The notes under the pieces: model-generated | Database searches by the model: none | Seen by the model: only the letters and a program-made list of their open reading frames with translations | Told to the model about the DNA's origin: nothing | Made by a program: the position numbers and the translations under genes | Assembly (NCBI RefSeq): GCF_900446215.1 | Contig: NZ_UAQZ01000014.1 | Location: 558,001 to 622,000 of the forward strand | DNA from: Burkholderia cenocepacia | GTDB lineage: Bacteria > Pseudomonadota > Gammaproteobacteria > Burkholderiales > Burkholderiaceae | DNA: 64,000 nt | Direction: 5' to 3' | In this document: piece by piece, positions 25,351-34,730 of the stretch | Numbering within the stretch: position 1 is the stretch's first letter | How the letters are laid out: every line of letters starts with the position of its first letter

Positions 25351-26878
25351 TCCCGGATCCGGGACATATAAAATGATTGTTCCGATTTACGTAGCGCGAT
25401 CTCTCCAGACTCGCCATTTTCATCACATCAACACTCCGCGACGTCAGACGTGGTGCAGCGAACGTCGCCTTCTTGGCGATGGATAACGCGGGCATTGTCT
25501 CGATCCGTCGCGTGAGCGTACTGCTAAAAGTTTTCGTATCAGCCGTCAACTGAACCAAATTCCGACCGCGTTTTTAGTGCGCATTCTAAAACATCCTATA
25601 GACTCCTAATTTATTGTATTTTTGAGTGGGTCATGCCGATGAAATCCAGGCCGAATAGCCAAAATTGTATACTCGGCCCGCGCGGCAAAAGCGCTCAGCC
25701 GATTGAAATTTCATGGAAAATGTAAGGTCCGCGAGGAAGGGATATTACCTAGCCGAAACGCGGCCGAGTCGTTCCGAAGGCACGAAAGCAAGGCGGAAAG
25801 ACGAATTTTCTTCCGACACGATCACAGGATTTCGGGCCAAGAATCGTCATAATTTTCCGGCGTTGGGATTTACCCACTTCGATAACGTCTGCTATCACGC
25901 TCGACAAAATTGCATCGGGCACGAAGCTTGCGTGAGCGGGACAACGCTCCTCGTTAGGTAAGTTGATATTTTTCGTGTCTTCCGTACGGCGGTCGACATT
26001 CGGTCCCCGCATCCGGACGGCTTGGTCCGCGATCCAGAATACCGAATCCAAAATATCGGCAACGTTCGTTTCATTACATGCAGGATAGGATTATTTTAAA
26101 AACATGTTTTCTATAAATTCTTTCAATTTTGTGAAAATTGACGTAGCCCTACTTTGCACACCGTAGCGGCTTGCACTACTACCGCACGGCCTTACTACCT
26201 ACGCGAAGCGTGCATTCCCCACTCGACAGACCGGAACCAGCCATTACCCCGCGATTCCGGTCGAGCGAGTCTAGCGGCGGAGCGGCAGCGCCTAGCAACC
26301 CTTGCAGGTCGCCCACCGATACCGGACCACCGCGCCTTCCTCGGATCGGGAGATCGTCGTCACCAGCGTTGGCTGCGGCAATGCGCGAGTAGGCGCCACG
26401 TAACGGGGTCCTCTCTCTGCCGTACATGCCGCAGATCGCACGATCGAGGTGACCGTGCGGAATCGGATGTGGCGGATGGACCCTTCTGGGTTGTGCCGAT
26501 TGCGCCATCTCGAAGAGGAAAAACGCGAAGCCGAAACGGATCGTGGCGGACTCGAGCATGGACAACGCCATGTTGCGGAACGTACTCGTAAAAAATGTAT
26601 GGTCCGCCCCGGCTTTGCAAGGCGAGCGTTGTCGATCCGACGCATCTCAGTCCGGCCCCAAACGAATCGCATCCTTTTGGCGTTTAGGTCATGATGAACT
26701 CTCCGCAACCCGCCCGCATTTTGGCGAGCGAGGCGGATAACCAACGCATTATCCCCGCGCCTGCACGAATCGCTCGCAGAACAAAATAGCAAACTGGTTC
26801 ATCGCTTGTTTCGAGTCGTAGACCGTGCAGGGATGCCGACGGTTTGCGAAGCAAAGACGTCGCTTCACCGGTGCTAAC
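25351..26878. other. 1.5-kb stretch without a supportable gene
   Basis: The base composition is lower in GC than the flanks, notably at 25560-25640 and 26040-26150. Open frames exist (for example 25713-25961 + and 26154-26591 +), but their translations are rich in Arg/Thr/Pro, have no good ribosome site and resemble nothing I know. I see no IS end, tRNA or clear hairpin. It may be decayed DNA between the T6SS island and the catabolic cluster. Confidence 0.5.
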
Positions 26879-26914
26879 ATGCGTCGATCGAAAGCGACTC
26901 CGCGCAAACTCCGC

Positions 26915-27640
26915 ATGAGCAAAACGACAACCCCGACCAAATCGCGCCCGACCCGCAGCGACGCACAGCGGCAGGCGATTCTCGATGCCGCATCGCTGCT
27001 GTTCATCGAGAAAGGATTCGGCGGCACCAACATCAACGATATTGCCGACGCGGTCGGCATGACGCGCACGGCGCTGTATTACTACTTCCCCAGCAAGGAA
27101 TCGATGCTGGAAGCGTTGACGCGGGAAGTCACCGAACGCGCCAGCGATCTGACGAAGGAAGTCGCGCAACGCGCGGAGCTGCCGCCCGACGAGGGGCTTC
27201 GGCAACTGATCCTCGGCCACGCCGGGCTGATCCTCACGCATCCGCTGCAGTTCCGTGTCGCCGAACGCAGCGAAAGCAGCCTGCCGGACGCGCAGCGCAA
27301 CGCTGCCCAGACAGCGCGGCGCGCCGTGCGAGACGATTTCGTGAACGTCATCCGGCGCGGCATCGAGCAAGGCGTCTTCCACGCGGTCGACGCCGATGTC
27401 GCGGCCTTCTCCATCATCGGCATGTGCAACTGGTGCGCGTGGTGGTTCGACGCTCGCCGGCACACGTCCGTCGACGCGGTCGCCGAACTCATCGCGTCGC
27501 TCGGCCTGCGCATGCTTCGCGTCGAAGACGTCGTCGACGGCACCCGGCCGCCCGCCACGCGCGCCGACGTCCGTCGCGCGCTGGCCGGCATGCACGAAGC
27601 GCTGGCCACCCTCGAAAGCAGCCTCCACGGCAGGGACTGA
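26915..27640 (+). CDS. TetR-family regulator of the aromatic-acid catabolic cluster
   Basis: 241 residues from the ATG at 26915; an in-frame ATG at 26879 would add 12 residues, and neither has a strong Shine-Dalgarno. The TetR DNA-binding domain is plain: SDAQRQAILDAASLLFIEKG, then FGGTNINDIADAVGMTRTAL and YYYFPSKESMLEALTREV. The helical ligand domain follows, ending in ELIASLGLRMLRVEDVVDGT. It lies just upstream of, and in the same direction as, the catabolic operon. A perfect 20-bp palindrome lies 55 bp after its stop, and a matching palindrome lies in front of the AraC gene at the far end. It probably represses both until an aromatic intermediate binds. Confidence 0.9.
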   Translation: MSKTTTPTKSRPTRSDAQRQAILDAASLLFIEKGFGGTNINDIADAVGMTRTALYYYFPSKESMLEALTREVTERASDLTKEVAQRAELPPDEGLRQLILGHAGLILTHPLQFRVAERSESSLPDAQRNAAQTARRAVRDDFVNVIRRGIEQGVFHAVDADVAAFSIIGMCNWCAWWFDARRHTSVDAVAELIASLGLRMLRVEDVVDGTRPPATRADVRRALAGMHEALATLESSLHGRD

Positions 27641-27694
27641 CGTACCGGCCGTTCACCGTTCCCGTTCGAATCGGCGTTTACACTTACGTCAAAA

Positions 27695-27725
27695 ATTTGA
27701 CGTTATTGTCAAATCTACCTAGCAT
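27695..27725 (+). promoter_or_regulatory. Palindromic operator overlapping the catabolic operon promoter
   Basis: ATTTGAC-GTTATT-GTCAAAT at 27695-27714 is a perfect inverted repeat with a 6-bp centre. A sigma70-like -35 (TTGACG, 27697-27702) lies inside it and a -10-like TAGCAT (27720-27725) follows at 17-bp spacing, so a bound regulator would block the polymerase. The hydrolase ATG is about 45 bp further on. The same arms recur at 41523-41542. Confidence 0.75.
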
Positions 27726-27769
27726 TGGCATATGGTCAATGTCAGGAGCGCGCACGCGCGATTCGTCCG

Positions 27770-29053
27770 ATGAACGGTTTATCTCCCTCCAGCAAACCGG
27801 CCGCCCAGGCCACCGCGGGCTTTCTCAATACCGACTGGAACCCGCGCGACGTTCCGCCGGGCACGGTCACGACCAATGTCGTGCTGCGCACCGCCGACCA
27901 GGCGGCCACCGGCGGTTCGCTGTACCGCCCGTCGACGGCGACGGACACCGTGGTGTGCGTGATGCACCCGCGCGAGTTCATGGCCTGCCATTACCTGATT
28001 CCGGATATCGTGGAAGCCGGCTACGCCGCTTGGTCACAGTCGCCGCGGTCGGTCGGCAACGACCTGCGACTCGAACACGAATTCGCGCTGCACGACGTGG
28101 CCGCCGGGCTGCAATACCTGCGCGCGGCGGGGTTCCGGCGCATCGTGCTGCTCGGCAATTCGGGCGGCGCGGGACTGTATGCGCTGTATGTGCAGCAGTC
28201 CGCGCTGCCTGGCGCGCAGCGCATCGCACGCACCCCGGGCGGACGCCCGACGCAACTGGCCGAACTCGACATGCCCGTCGTCGACGGTTTCGTGCTGGTC
28301 GGCCCGCACCCCGGCCAGGGCGCGCTGCTGCTCAACTGCATCGATCCGAGCGTCACGGACGAGAACGATCCGCTGTCCGTCGATCCGTCGCTCGATCCGC
28401 TGTCTCCGGCCAACGGCTATGCGGGCAAAGGCAACACCCGCTATAGCGCCGAATTCGTCGAACGATACCGCGGCGCCCAACACGCACGCGTGGCCCGCCT
28501 CGATGCGCACGCCCGAACGCTGATCGCGCGGCGGCAAGAAGCTCGCCGGCGTGTGAAGGAAAGCGGCGCGAATGGCATCGCCGTCACGCCGGAAGACCGG
28601 CGCGTCGCCGCCCACACGCCGATCTTCAACGTCTGGCGCACAGACGCCGACCTGCGTTGCTTCGATCTCGGCCTCGATGCATCGGACCGCAAGTTCGGCT
28701 CACTGTGGGGCGCCGACCCGTATGCGTCCAACTACGGCGCGGTCGGATTCGCGCGGCAGTGCACACCGGAAAGCTGGCTGTCGACGTGGTCGGCGCTGTC
28801 GTCCAACGCGTCGCTGGCCAGCACCGCGCCCTCGATCGTCCAGCCGGTGCTCGTCATCGAATACACCGGCGACCAGGCGTGCTTTCCGGGCGACGTGCAA
28901 CGCATCGTCGATGCGATCGCGTCGCCGTCCAAACATCACCACCGCGTACGCGGCGATCACCACGGCCGCGCGTTGAGCGCCGACGAAGCACCTGGACGGC
29001 TCGAGGCCGGCCGGCTGCTCACGCAATGGTTGCGCGAGCAATTTTCGCTCTGA
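27770..29053 (+). CDS. Alpha/beta hydrolase, first gene of the catabolic operon
   Basis: 427 residues from the ATG at 27770; longer readings run back across the promoter. The nucleophile elbow is GNSGGAG with Ser131, preceded by the strand RRIVLLG. The segment VLVIEYTGDQACFPGDVQRI supplies the likely acid (Asp), and a late His-rich HHHRVRGDHHGRAL the catalytic His. The chain is longer than a simple esterase because of an insert (about residues 155-330) that may form a lid. It may hydrolyse a ring-cleavage product or an ester/amide form of the substrate; the sequence does not decide. The VOC gene follows after 63 bp. Confidence 0.82.
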   Translation: MNGLSPSSKPAAQATAGFLNTDWNPRDVPPGTVTTNVVLRTADQAATGGSLYRPSTATDTVVCVMHPREFMACHYLIPDIVEAGYAAWSQSPRSVGNDLRLEHEFALHDVAAGLQYLRAAGFRRIVLLGNSGGAGLYALYVQQSALPGAQRIARTPGGRPTQLAELDMPVVDGFVLVGPHPGQGALLLNCIDPSVTDENDPLSVDPSLDPLSPANGYAGKGNTRYSAEFVERYRGAQHARVARLDAHARTLIARRQEARRRVKESGANGIAVTPEDRRVAAHTPIFNVWRTDADLRCFDLGLDASDRKFGSLWGADPYASNYGAVGFARQCTPESWLSTWSALSSNASLASTAPSIVQPVLVIEYTGDQACFPGDVQRIVDAIASPSKHHHRVRGDHHGRALSADEAPGRLEAGRLLTQWLREQFSL

Positions 29054-29116
29054 TCGGGCCGCCTGCCGTTCCCGGCCCTTCTTCGTCATCACGACCCTTC
29101 ACGGACGACACGACTC

Positions 29117-29998
29117 ATGCCTGCTCACCCTCTTCCCCCGCTGACGCTGCACGGCGTCGACCACACCGCGCGCCCGACCTGGCGACTGCGCGAAACCGTC
29201 GAGTTCTACCGCGACAAGCTCGGCCTGCCGCTCGTGCATGTGATTTCCGCACGCGGCTGGGGACCGGCGACGCACCCGGACTTCCTGCATTTCTTCTTCG
29301 ACAGCGGCAACGGCAGCACCATCGCGTTCTTCTACTACCTCGGCAGCGACGAGCCGGCCGAGATGGCGGCGCGAGCCGCCGCCCGCCCGCTGCCGGACGA
29401 CCACGTCGCCGATGCAACGCATACCGCGTGGCTCGTCGATGGTCCGGACGCACTGCGCGCGTGGAAACGGCATCTCGACGCGCAAGGGCTGGACGTATCG
29501 GTGGAAACCCGGCACGAAGTGATCGAATCCGTCTACGTGCGTGATCCCAACGGCTACTTCGTCGAGTTCACACACAAGCTTCGCCCGCTGACGACCGTCG
29601 ATGCCACCGACGCGCAACTCACGCTCGAAGCGGCGATGACGCTGGAAGACGCCGCGCGCGCGGCCGAACGTCCGCTGGATACCGTCGACGCGATCTGGAA
29701 CCGCAAGGCGGAACTGGTGGCTGAACGCGGCCACGCCACCGGCGCGCCGGTGCGCATCTCGGTGCCTCGCGTGGCGGAATTCGCACCGCTCGTACGCGCG
29801 GCACTGCAGCATCCCGCTTGCCGCGTGCATGAAGGTAAGGAATACGATTCAATCGAAGCCGACGGCCCGATCGAGTTCGAGCGCCGGGCGCTCGGCTTCA
29901 AGCCCGCGCTCTGGTACGGCATGCTGACCGGCGGCCTGCACGGGCGCATCGAGCGGTTCGACCGCGACGTCCTGCGCATCGCGCCGGTACGGTCCTGA
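29117..29998 (+). CDS. VOC-superfamily protein (glyoxalase/extradiol dioxygenase-like)
   Basis: 293 residues. A VOC metal-site module is visible: LHGVDHTARPTWRLRETVEFYRDKLGL (residues 10-36, first His ligand), FLHFFFDSGNGSTIAFFYYL, HTAWLVDGPDALRAWKRHLD, and VYVRDPNGYFVEFTHKLRPL with the likely Glu ligand. The C-terminal 120 residues (AEFAPLVRAALQHPACRVHE, then the ERRALGFKPALWYGMLTGG region) are not VOC-like and are unassigned. In this operon it is the best candidate for the ring-cleaving dioxygenase because no cupin-type gentisate dioxygenase is present. This is inference. Confidence 0.78.
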   Translation: MPAHPLPPLTLHGVDHTARPTWRLRETVEFYRDKLGLPLVHVISARGWGPATHPDFLHFFFDSGNGSTIAFFYYLGSDEPAEMAARAAARPLPDDHVADATHTAWLVDGPDALRAWKRHLDAQGLDVSVETRHEVIESVYVRDPNGYFVEFTHKLRPLTTVDATDAQLTLEAAMTLEDAARAAERPLDTVDAIWNRKAELVAERGHATGAPVRISVPRVAEFAPLVRAALQHPACRVHEGKEYDSIEADGPIEFERRALGFKPALWYGMLTGGLHGRIERFDRDVLRIAPVRS

Positions 29999-30016
29999 GC
30001 CGCGACGGGAGGAGAC

Positions 30017-31687
30017 ATGATGGAGACTCGAGTCGAACAGCCGATTGCCGGCGTCGTCTACCCTGGCCGCGTCAGGGCGGAAGCCGCACTGGCCAGCGGC
30101 GCGTGGATCGCCAGCACCGTCGGCGACGCGCTGCGCACCACCGCGCAGCGCCATCCGGAGCGCATCGCGTTTATCGGTCACGACCGCACGATCGGCTTCG
30201 CCGAACTCGACGAGGCCACCGAACGCCTCGGCGCCGCGCTGCTGGCGCTGGGCCTCGCGCCCGGCGACCGCGCGATCTTTCAACTCGGCACCACGGTGGA
30301 AACCACGATCGCGCTGCTGGCCTGCTTCAAGGCCGGCATCGTACCGGTATGTTCGCTGCCGCAACATCGCGAGATCGAAATCGGTCAGCTCGCGCAACTG
30401 TCCGGCGCACGCGGCTACTTCGTTCAGGCGGATTTCAGCACGCGCTTCGACCTGCCGGCCTTCGCCGAATCGATGGCGGCGCGTCATCCGTCGCTCGCGC
30501 ATCGCGTGATCGTGCGCGGCGAACGTGCCGGTGCAGTCGGCATGCAAGCGCTGATCGACGATATGCCGCTCGCGCAGGCTCGCGAACGCCTCGGGCGCGT
30601 GCGGATCGGCGTATCCGACGTGCTCAGCTTCCAGCTCTCCGGCGGCACCACGGGCGTCCCGAAGATCATTCCTCGGTTTCACGCCGAGTATCTGGGCCAC
30701 TCGGCCGGCTGGATGCGGCGCTATCGCGTCGACGCCGACAGCCGGCTGATCTGGTCGCTGCCGCTGATGCACAACGCCGGCCAGCTGTACGCGCTGATTC
30801 CGGCCGCGCTCCTCGGCGTGCCGGTGGTCCTGATGCCGCAGGTCGACATTCCGCTGATGCTCGACCTGATCGGCAGGCACCGGATCACGCATGCGCTGTC
30901 GATCGGCCCGATCGCGCCGCAACTGATGGCCTACCCGGATATCGCGCGTCACGACCTGTCGTCGCTCGAGCTGTTCTCGACGATGAGCCGCGCCGATACG
31001 CTGGAGACTCACCTGGGCGTGCCGTGCTCGAACCTGTACGGCATCACGGAGGGCCTGCTGCTCGGCTCGCCGGCCGATGCGCCGGCCGAGGTGCGCCATC
31101 GGACGCAAGGACGCTCCGGTTGCGCCGACGACGAGATCCGTCTGCTGGAACCCGGCTCGGAGCAGCCCGTCCCGCCCGGCCAGATCGGCGAGCTGTGCTT
31201 TCGCGGGCCGTCCACGCTAACCGGGTACTTCGCGAACGCCGAAGCCAACGAGCAATCCTTCACGTCCGACGGTTTCTACCGCACCGGCGACATGGCCACT
31301 GCGCATGCGGTGGACGGCGCGCTGTACTACACGTTCGAAGGGCGCTTGCGCGACAACATCAACCGCGGCGGAGAAAAGATCGGCTGCGAGGAAGTCGAAA
31401 GCCACGTCAGCCAGCATCCGTCGGTCGCCGATGCCAAGCTGGTGCCGATGCCCGACCCGTTCTACGGAGAAAAAGGCTGTATCTTCATCATCCCCCGCCC
31501 GGGCATGCAGGCGCCCGACGTACAGGCGCTCGGGCAATTCCTCGTCGAACGCGGGCTGGCCCGATACAAATGCCCCGAGCGGGTCGAGGTGGTCGACGCA
31601 TTTCCCGTCACGCGCGTCGGTAAGGTCGACAAGCCGGCGATGAAGCGGCTCATCGTCGATCTCCTCGCGCAGGAGGCCGGACAATGA
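30017..31687 (+). CDS. Aryl-AMP/aryl-CoA ligase, EntE/SdgA-like
   Basis: 556 residues; ATG codons at 30017 and 30020 are both possible, after a GGGAGGAG ribosome site. It is an ANL adenylating enzyme: SGGTTGVPKIIPRFHAEY (residues 208-225) is the P-loop-like motif in the form used by 2,3-dihydroxybenzoate- and salicylate-AMP ligases, followed by YGITEG, FYRTGD and a C-terminal GKVDKPAMKRLI with the catalytic Lys. It should activate an aromatic carboxylate with ATP, probably passing it to CoA. Its stop overlaps the thioesterase start (ATGA). Ortho-hydroxy or ortho-amino benzoate is the likely substrate, judging from family resemblance and the hydroxylase two genes on. Confidence 0.88.
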   Translation: MMETRVEQPIAGVVYPGRVRAEAALASGAWIASTVGDALRTTAQRHPERIAFIGHDRTIGFAELDEATERLGAALLALGLAPGDRAIFQLGTTVETTIALLACFKAGIVPVCSLPQHREIEIGQLAQLSGARGYFVQADFSTRFDLPAFAESMAARHPSLAHRVIVRGERAGAVGMQALIDDMPLAQARERLGRVRIGVSDVLSFQLSGGTTGVPKIIPRFHAEYLGHSAGWMRRYRVDADSRLIWSLPLMHNAGQLYALIPAALLGVPVVLMPQVDIPLMLDLIGRHRITHALSIGPIAPQLMAYPDIARHDLSSLELFSTMSRADTLETHLGVPCSNLYGITEGLLLGSPADAPAEVRHRTQGRSGCADDEIRLLEPGSEQPVPPGQIGELCFRGPSTLTGYFANAEANEQSFTSDGFYRTGDMATAHAVDGALYYTFEGRLRDNINRGGEKIGCEEVESHVSQHPSVADAKLVPMPDPFYGEKGCIFIIPRPGMQAPDVQALGQFLVERGLARYKCPERVEVVDAFPVTRVGKVDKPAMKRLIVDLLAQEAGQ

Positions 31688-32166
31688 GCGCGCCCGCACC
31701 GATCGAATACCTGCTCGGCGAACGGCCGCTCACGGTGCGCCGCCGAGTGAAATGGGGCGAATGCGATCCGGCCGGCGTGGTGTATACCGCGACCTTCGCC
31801 GATTACGTGATCTGCGCAGCCGAACTGTTCTACGGAGCGTTGCTCGCCGATACGCCACAGCGTGCGAAGCGCGCGCTCGGCTTCGGCACGCCGAGCCGGG
31901 CGCTGTCGTTCGATTTCATCGGCTCGCTGCGACCCGACGACGAATTCGACATGACCGTGCAGGTGGCGGACGTGCGCCAGCGCTCATACGTGCTGGACAT
32001 CGTCGCCCGTACGCCGCAGGGCGCGGCCGTCTTCAACGCACGCTTGACGCCCGTCTGCGTCGCGCACGACGAACGCAGGTCGATCGACATCCCGCCTGCG
32101 TTCCGCCAAGCGTTGCTGGACTACCAGCGCGACTGTGCCGGCGCCGATTCGAATCCATTCATCTAG
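31684..32166 (+). CDS. Acyl-CoA thioesterase, 4-hydroxybenzoyl-CoA thioesterase (hotdog) family
   Basis: 160 residues. The N-terminal RRRVKWGECDPAGVVYTATFADYV carries the family active-site pattern (Asp in CDPAGVVY). The rest follows the hotdog fold, with FDFIGSLRPDDEFDMTVQVA and SYVLDIVARTPQGAAVFNARL. It is translated with the ligase (4-bp overlap) and lies 11 bp before the hydroxylase. It would release the hydroxylated aromatic acid from CoA. Confidence 0.9.
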   Translation: MSAPAPIEYLLGERPLTVRRRVKWGECDPAGVVYTATFADYVICAAELFYGALLADTPQRAKRALGFGTPSRALSFDFIGSLRPDDEFDMTVQVADVRQRSYVLDIVARTPQGAAVFNARLTPVCVAHDERRSIDIPPAFRQALLDYQRDCAGADSNPFI

Positions 32167-32177
32167 GACGACGCATC

Positions 32178-33317
32178 ATGAAAATCGACATCGTCGGCGC
32201 CGGCCCTGCCGGTATGTATTTCGCACTGCTTGCAAAAAAGCACGATCCTTCGCATCGAATCACCATTTACGAACAGAACCCGGAGGGGGCGACCTACGGC
32301 TGGGGCGTGGTGTTCTCCGATATCGGGCTATCGTTCCTGAAGGAAGCCGATCCGGCGTTTTTCGACGAATTCATCGCGCATCACGAACGTTGCGACTACA
32401 TGGAAATCGTTCACCGTGGCACGCACGTTCAAGTCCACGGCAATCATTTCTCGCGCACGTCGCGCATCGAGATGCTGCGAGTCCTGCAGCGCGCGTGCGA
32501 ACGCGAAGGCATCCGGATCGAATACGGCCGGCGCATCGAGGATGCGCGCGCGCTCGCGTCTGGCTGCGACTTGCTGGTGGCTGCCGACGGCGGCAACAGC
32601 GCGATACGCACACAGTTGACCGAACACTTCCGCCCGGAATTCGTCCGGCGCCGCAACAAGTTCGCGTGGTACGGCACACACCAGCGCTTCCATCCGGTTT
32701 CACTGATCTTTCGCGAAACCCAGCACGGCGTGTTCATCGCGCACTGTTACCAATACAGCCCCGACCTGTCGACCTTCCTGATCGAAACGGATCCCGACAC
32801 ATGGCGGCGTGCCGGGCTCGACCACGCCAGCGAGGACGAAAGCCGCCGCTTCTGCGCCGACGTGTTCCGCCCCGAGCTCGGCAGCAACGAACTGCTGACC
32901 AACCGCTCGCTCTGGTTCGAAGCCAACATCGTCAGCAACGCGAACTGGCATCACGACAACATCGTGTTGCTCGGCGACGCATTGCGCACTGTGCACTTCT
33001 CACTCGGCTCCGGCACCCGCATGGCGATGCAGGACGCGATCGCGCTGCACCGCGCCGTGGCGGCGACGCCCGGCGACCCGCCGGCTGCGTTCGCCGCGTT
33101 CGAGGCCGAGCGCCGGCCCGCGTCGTCCCGCTTCCAGGGCGCGGCGGCAAAGAGCCTCGACTGGTACGAGAACGTCGCCGGCAAGCTGCATCTCGATCCG
33201 GTCAGCTTCGCCTACGACTACATGTGCCGCACCGAAAAGGTGACCCACGACGATCTCCGGCAACGCGACCGGTTGTTCGTCGACGCCTACGACGCACTGC
33301 CGGCCAGCGCCCGCTGA
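32178..33317 (+). CDS. FAD-dependent aryl-CoA hydroxylase (salicylyl-CoA 5-hydroxylase-like)
   Basis: 379 residues. The Rossmann motif is VGAGPAGMYFALLAKKHDP (residues 6-24), followed by YEQNPEGATYGWGVVFSD, a signature shared with salicylyl-CoA 5-hydroxylase (SdgC) and the monooxygenase half of 2-aminobenzoyl-CoA monooxygenase/reductase. The FAD-contacting IVLLGDALRTVHFSLGSGTRMAMQDAIAL is near residue 255. It lacks the C-terminal OYE-type reductase domain found in the fused forms. With the ligase and thioesterase upstream, it should hydroxylate the CoA thioester, probably at C5, giving a gentisate- or 5-hydroxyanthranilate-type product. Confidence 0.88.
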   Translation: MKIDIVGAGPAGMYFALLAKKHDPSHRITIYEQNPEGATYGWGVVFSDIGLSFLKEADPAFFDEFIAHHERCDYMEIVHRGTHVQVHGNHFSRTSRIEMLRVLQRACEREGIRIEYGRRIEDARALASGCDLLVAADGGNSAIRTQLTEHFRPEFVRRRNKFAWYGTHQRFHPVSLIFRETQHGVFIAHCYQYSPDLSTFLIETDPDTWRRAGLDHASEDESRRFCADVFRPELGSNELLTNRSLWFEANIVSNANWHHDNIVLLGDALRTVHFSLGSGTRMAMQDAIALHRAVAATPGDPPAAFAAFEAERRPASSRFQGAAAKSLDWYENVAGKLHLDPVSFAYDYMCRTEKVTHDDLRQRDRLFVDAYDALPASAR

Positions 33318-33328
33318 AGGACTGCACC

Positions 33329-34699
33329 ATGACCCCAACCACCGTCAATGTCGTCGACGTCATCGGCCGCAGCCGTCTTGGCGCCTTGCAGTACCTCGTA
33401 CTCGGTCTGTGCGCACTGTGCCTCGTGATCGATGGTTTCGACGTGCAAGCGATCGGCTATGTCGCGCCGGCCATCATCAAGCAGTGGGGCGTCGCCCGGG
33501 CCGACCTCGGACAAGTGTTCGGCGCGGGCCTGGTCGGCATGACGATCGGTGCCATGCTGCTTGGCCCCGTTGCAGACCGCATCGGCCGCCGTCCGGTGCT
33601 GATCGGCGCGATGCTCTGTCTGGCCGCGTGCATGTATGCGACGGCACAAGCCGGCTCGGTGCCGCAGTTGCTGCTGCTGCGCTTCGCGGCCGGGCTGAGC
33701 ATGGGCGCGATCATTCCCAACGCAGTCGCGCTCGCGGGCGAGTTCAGCCCGACACGCATTCGCGTCACGACGATGATGATCATCTCGTCCGGATTCATCG
33801 TCGGCGGGGCAATCGGCGGCGCGATTGCCGCAGCGATGATTCCGGCGCTCGGCTGGCGTTCGGTGTTCATCGTCGGCGCGGCAGCCCCGCTGCTGGTGGC
33901 CCTCGCGATGATCGCGGGCATGCCGGAATCGCCGCAATTCATGGCGATGCAGCAGCGCGGCCGGGACCGCGTCCGGGCGCTGTTGCGGCGCATCGACCCC
34001 GCGCTCGCAATCGATGCGCACGTCGAATTCGTCGTGCCCGACAAGAAGACGAGCGGCGTGCCGTTCGTGCATCTGTTCCGTCATGCGCTCGGCACCGGCA
34101 CCGCGCTGCTGTGGATCCTGAATTTCATGAACCTGCTCGCCGCCTACTTTCTCGCGAACTGGCTCCCGATGATCATGAACGGCGCAGGCCACGCCACGTC
34201 GCAGGCCGTACTCGCCGGCATGATCTTCTGGGTTGGCGGCATCGCCGGCAACCTGCTGCTCGGCTGGCTCGTCGACCGGTATGGTTTCGGACCGACGCTG
34301 GCGCTGACCTTCGTCGGCTCGGCGCTGGCGGTTGCCGCGATCGGTCAGGTGGCTGGTTCGCTGGCAACCGCGTTCGTCGCGATCGCGATCGCCGGCTTCT
34401 GCGTGCTCGGCGGGCAAACCGCGCTGAATGCGCTGGCCGCCGTGTATTACCCGACCGCGCTGCGCTCCACCGGCATGAGCTGGGCGCTCGGCGTCGGCCG
34501 GCTCGGCTCGATCCTGGGCCCCGTGATCGGCGGCGAACTGGTGCGACTGAACTGGCCGTCCTCCAGCCTGCTCGTCGCCGCAGCCGTGCCGTGCGTCGCG
34601 GCACTGCTCGCGACTCTCGCCTTCTGGCGCGCCGGCGACCTGCCGGCGCCGGCGCGCGCGGTCGAACCGGCGCCGCGTGACGCCACCTCCCGCATCTGA
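33329..34699 (+). CDS. MFS transporter, aromatic acid:H+ symporter (AAHS) family
   Basis: 456 residues with about 12 membrane helices. Family motifs are present: FDVQAIGYVAPAII (the Asp of the AAHS DGxD-type segment in helix 1 is DGFD), LGPVADRIGRRPVLIG between helices 2 and 3, and RFAAGLSMGAIIPNAVALAGEFSP. Relatives (PcaK, BenK, MhpT) import benzoate-type acids with protons. It starts 11 bp after the hydroxylase stop. It is the likely uptake system for the pathway substrate. Confidence 0.92.
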   Translation: MTPTTVNVVDVIGRSRLGALQYLVLGLCALCLVIDGFDVQAIGYVAPAIIKQWGVARADLGQVFGAGLVGMTIGAMLLGPVADRIGRRPVLIGAMLCLAACMYATAQAGSVPQLLLLRFAAGLSMGAIIPNAVALAGEFSPTRIRVTTMMIISSGFIVGGAIGGAIAAAMIPALGWRSVFIVGAAAPLLVALAMIAGMPESPQFMAMQQRGRDRVRALLRRIDPALAIDAHVEFVVPDKKTSGVPFVHLFRHALGTGTALLWILNFMNLLAAYFLANWLPMIMNGAGHATSQAVLAGMIFWVGGIAGNLLLGWLVDRYGFGPTLALTFVGSALAVAAIGQVAGSLATAFVAIAIAGFCVLGGQTALNALAAVYYPTALRSTGMSWALGVGRLGSILGPVIGGELVRLNWPSSSLLVAAAVPCVAALLATLAFWRAGDLPAPARAVEPAPRDATSRI

Positions 34700-34730
34700 T
34701 CTCCCCACCCCGCAAGAAAAGGAACATACC

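Noticed and set aside
25713..25961. 82-codon open frame on the plus strand
   Set aside because: No homologous look, no ribosome site; kept only as part of the gene-less stretch.
26154..26591. 145-codon open frame on the plus strand
   Set aside because: No ribosome site, Arg/Thr/Pro-rich composition and no recognisable product; typical of a chance frame in GC-rich DNA.
32135..33328. Very long plus-strand frame overlapping the hydroxylase and leading into the MFS gene
   Set aside because: Only the part from 33329 is real; the upstream part is an Arg-rich shadow of the hydroxylase gene.
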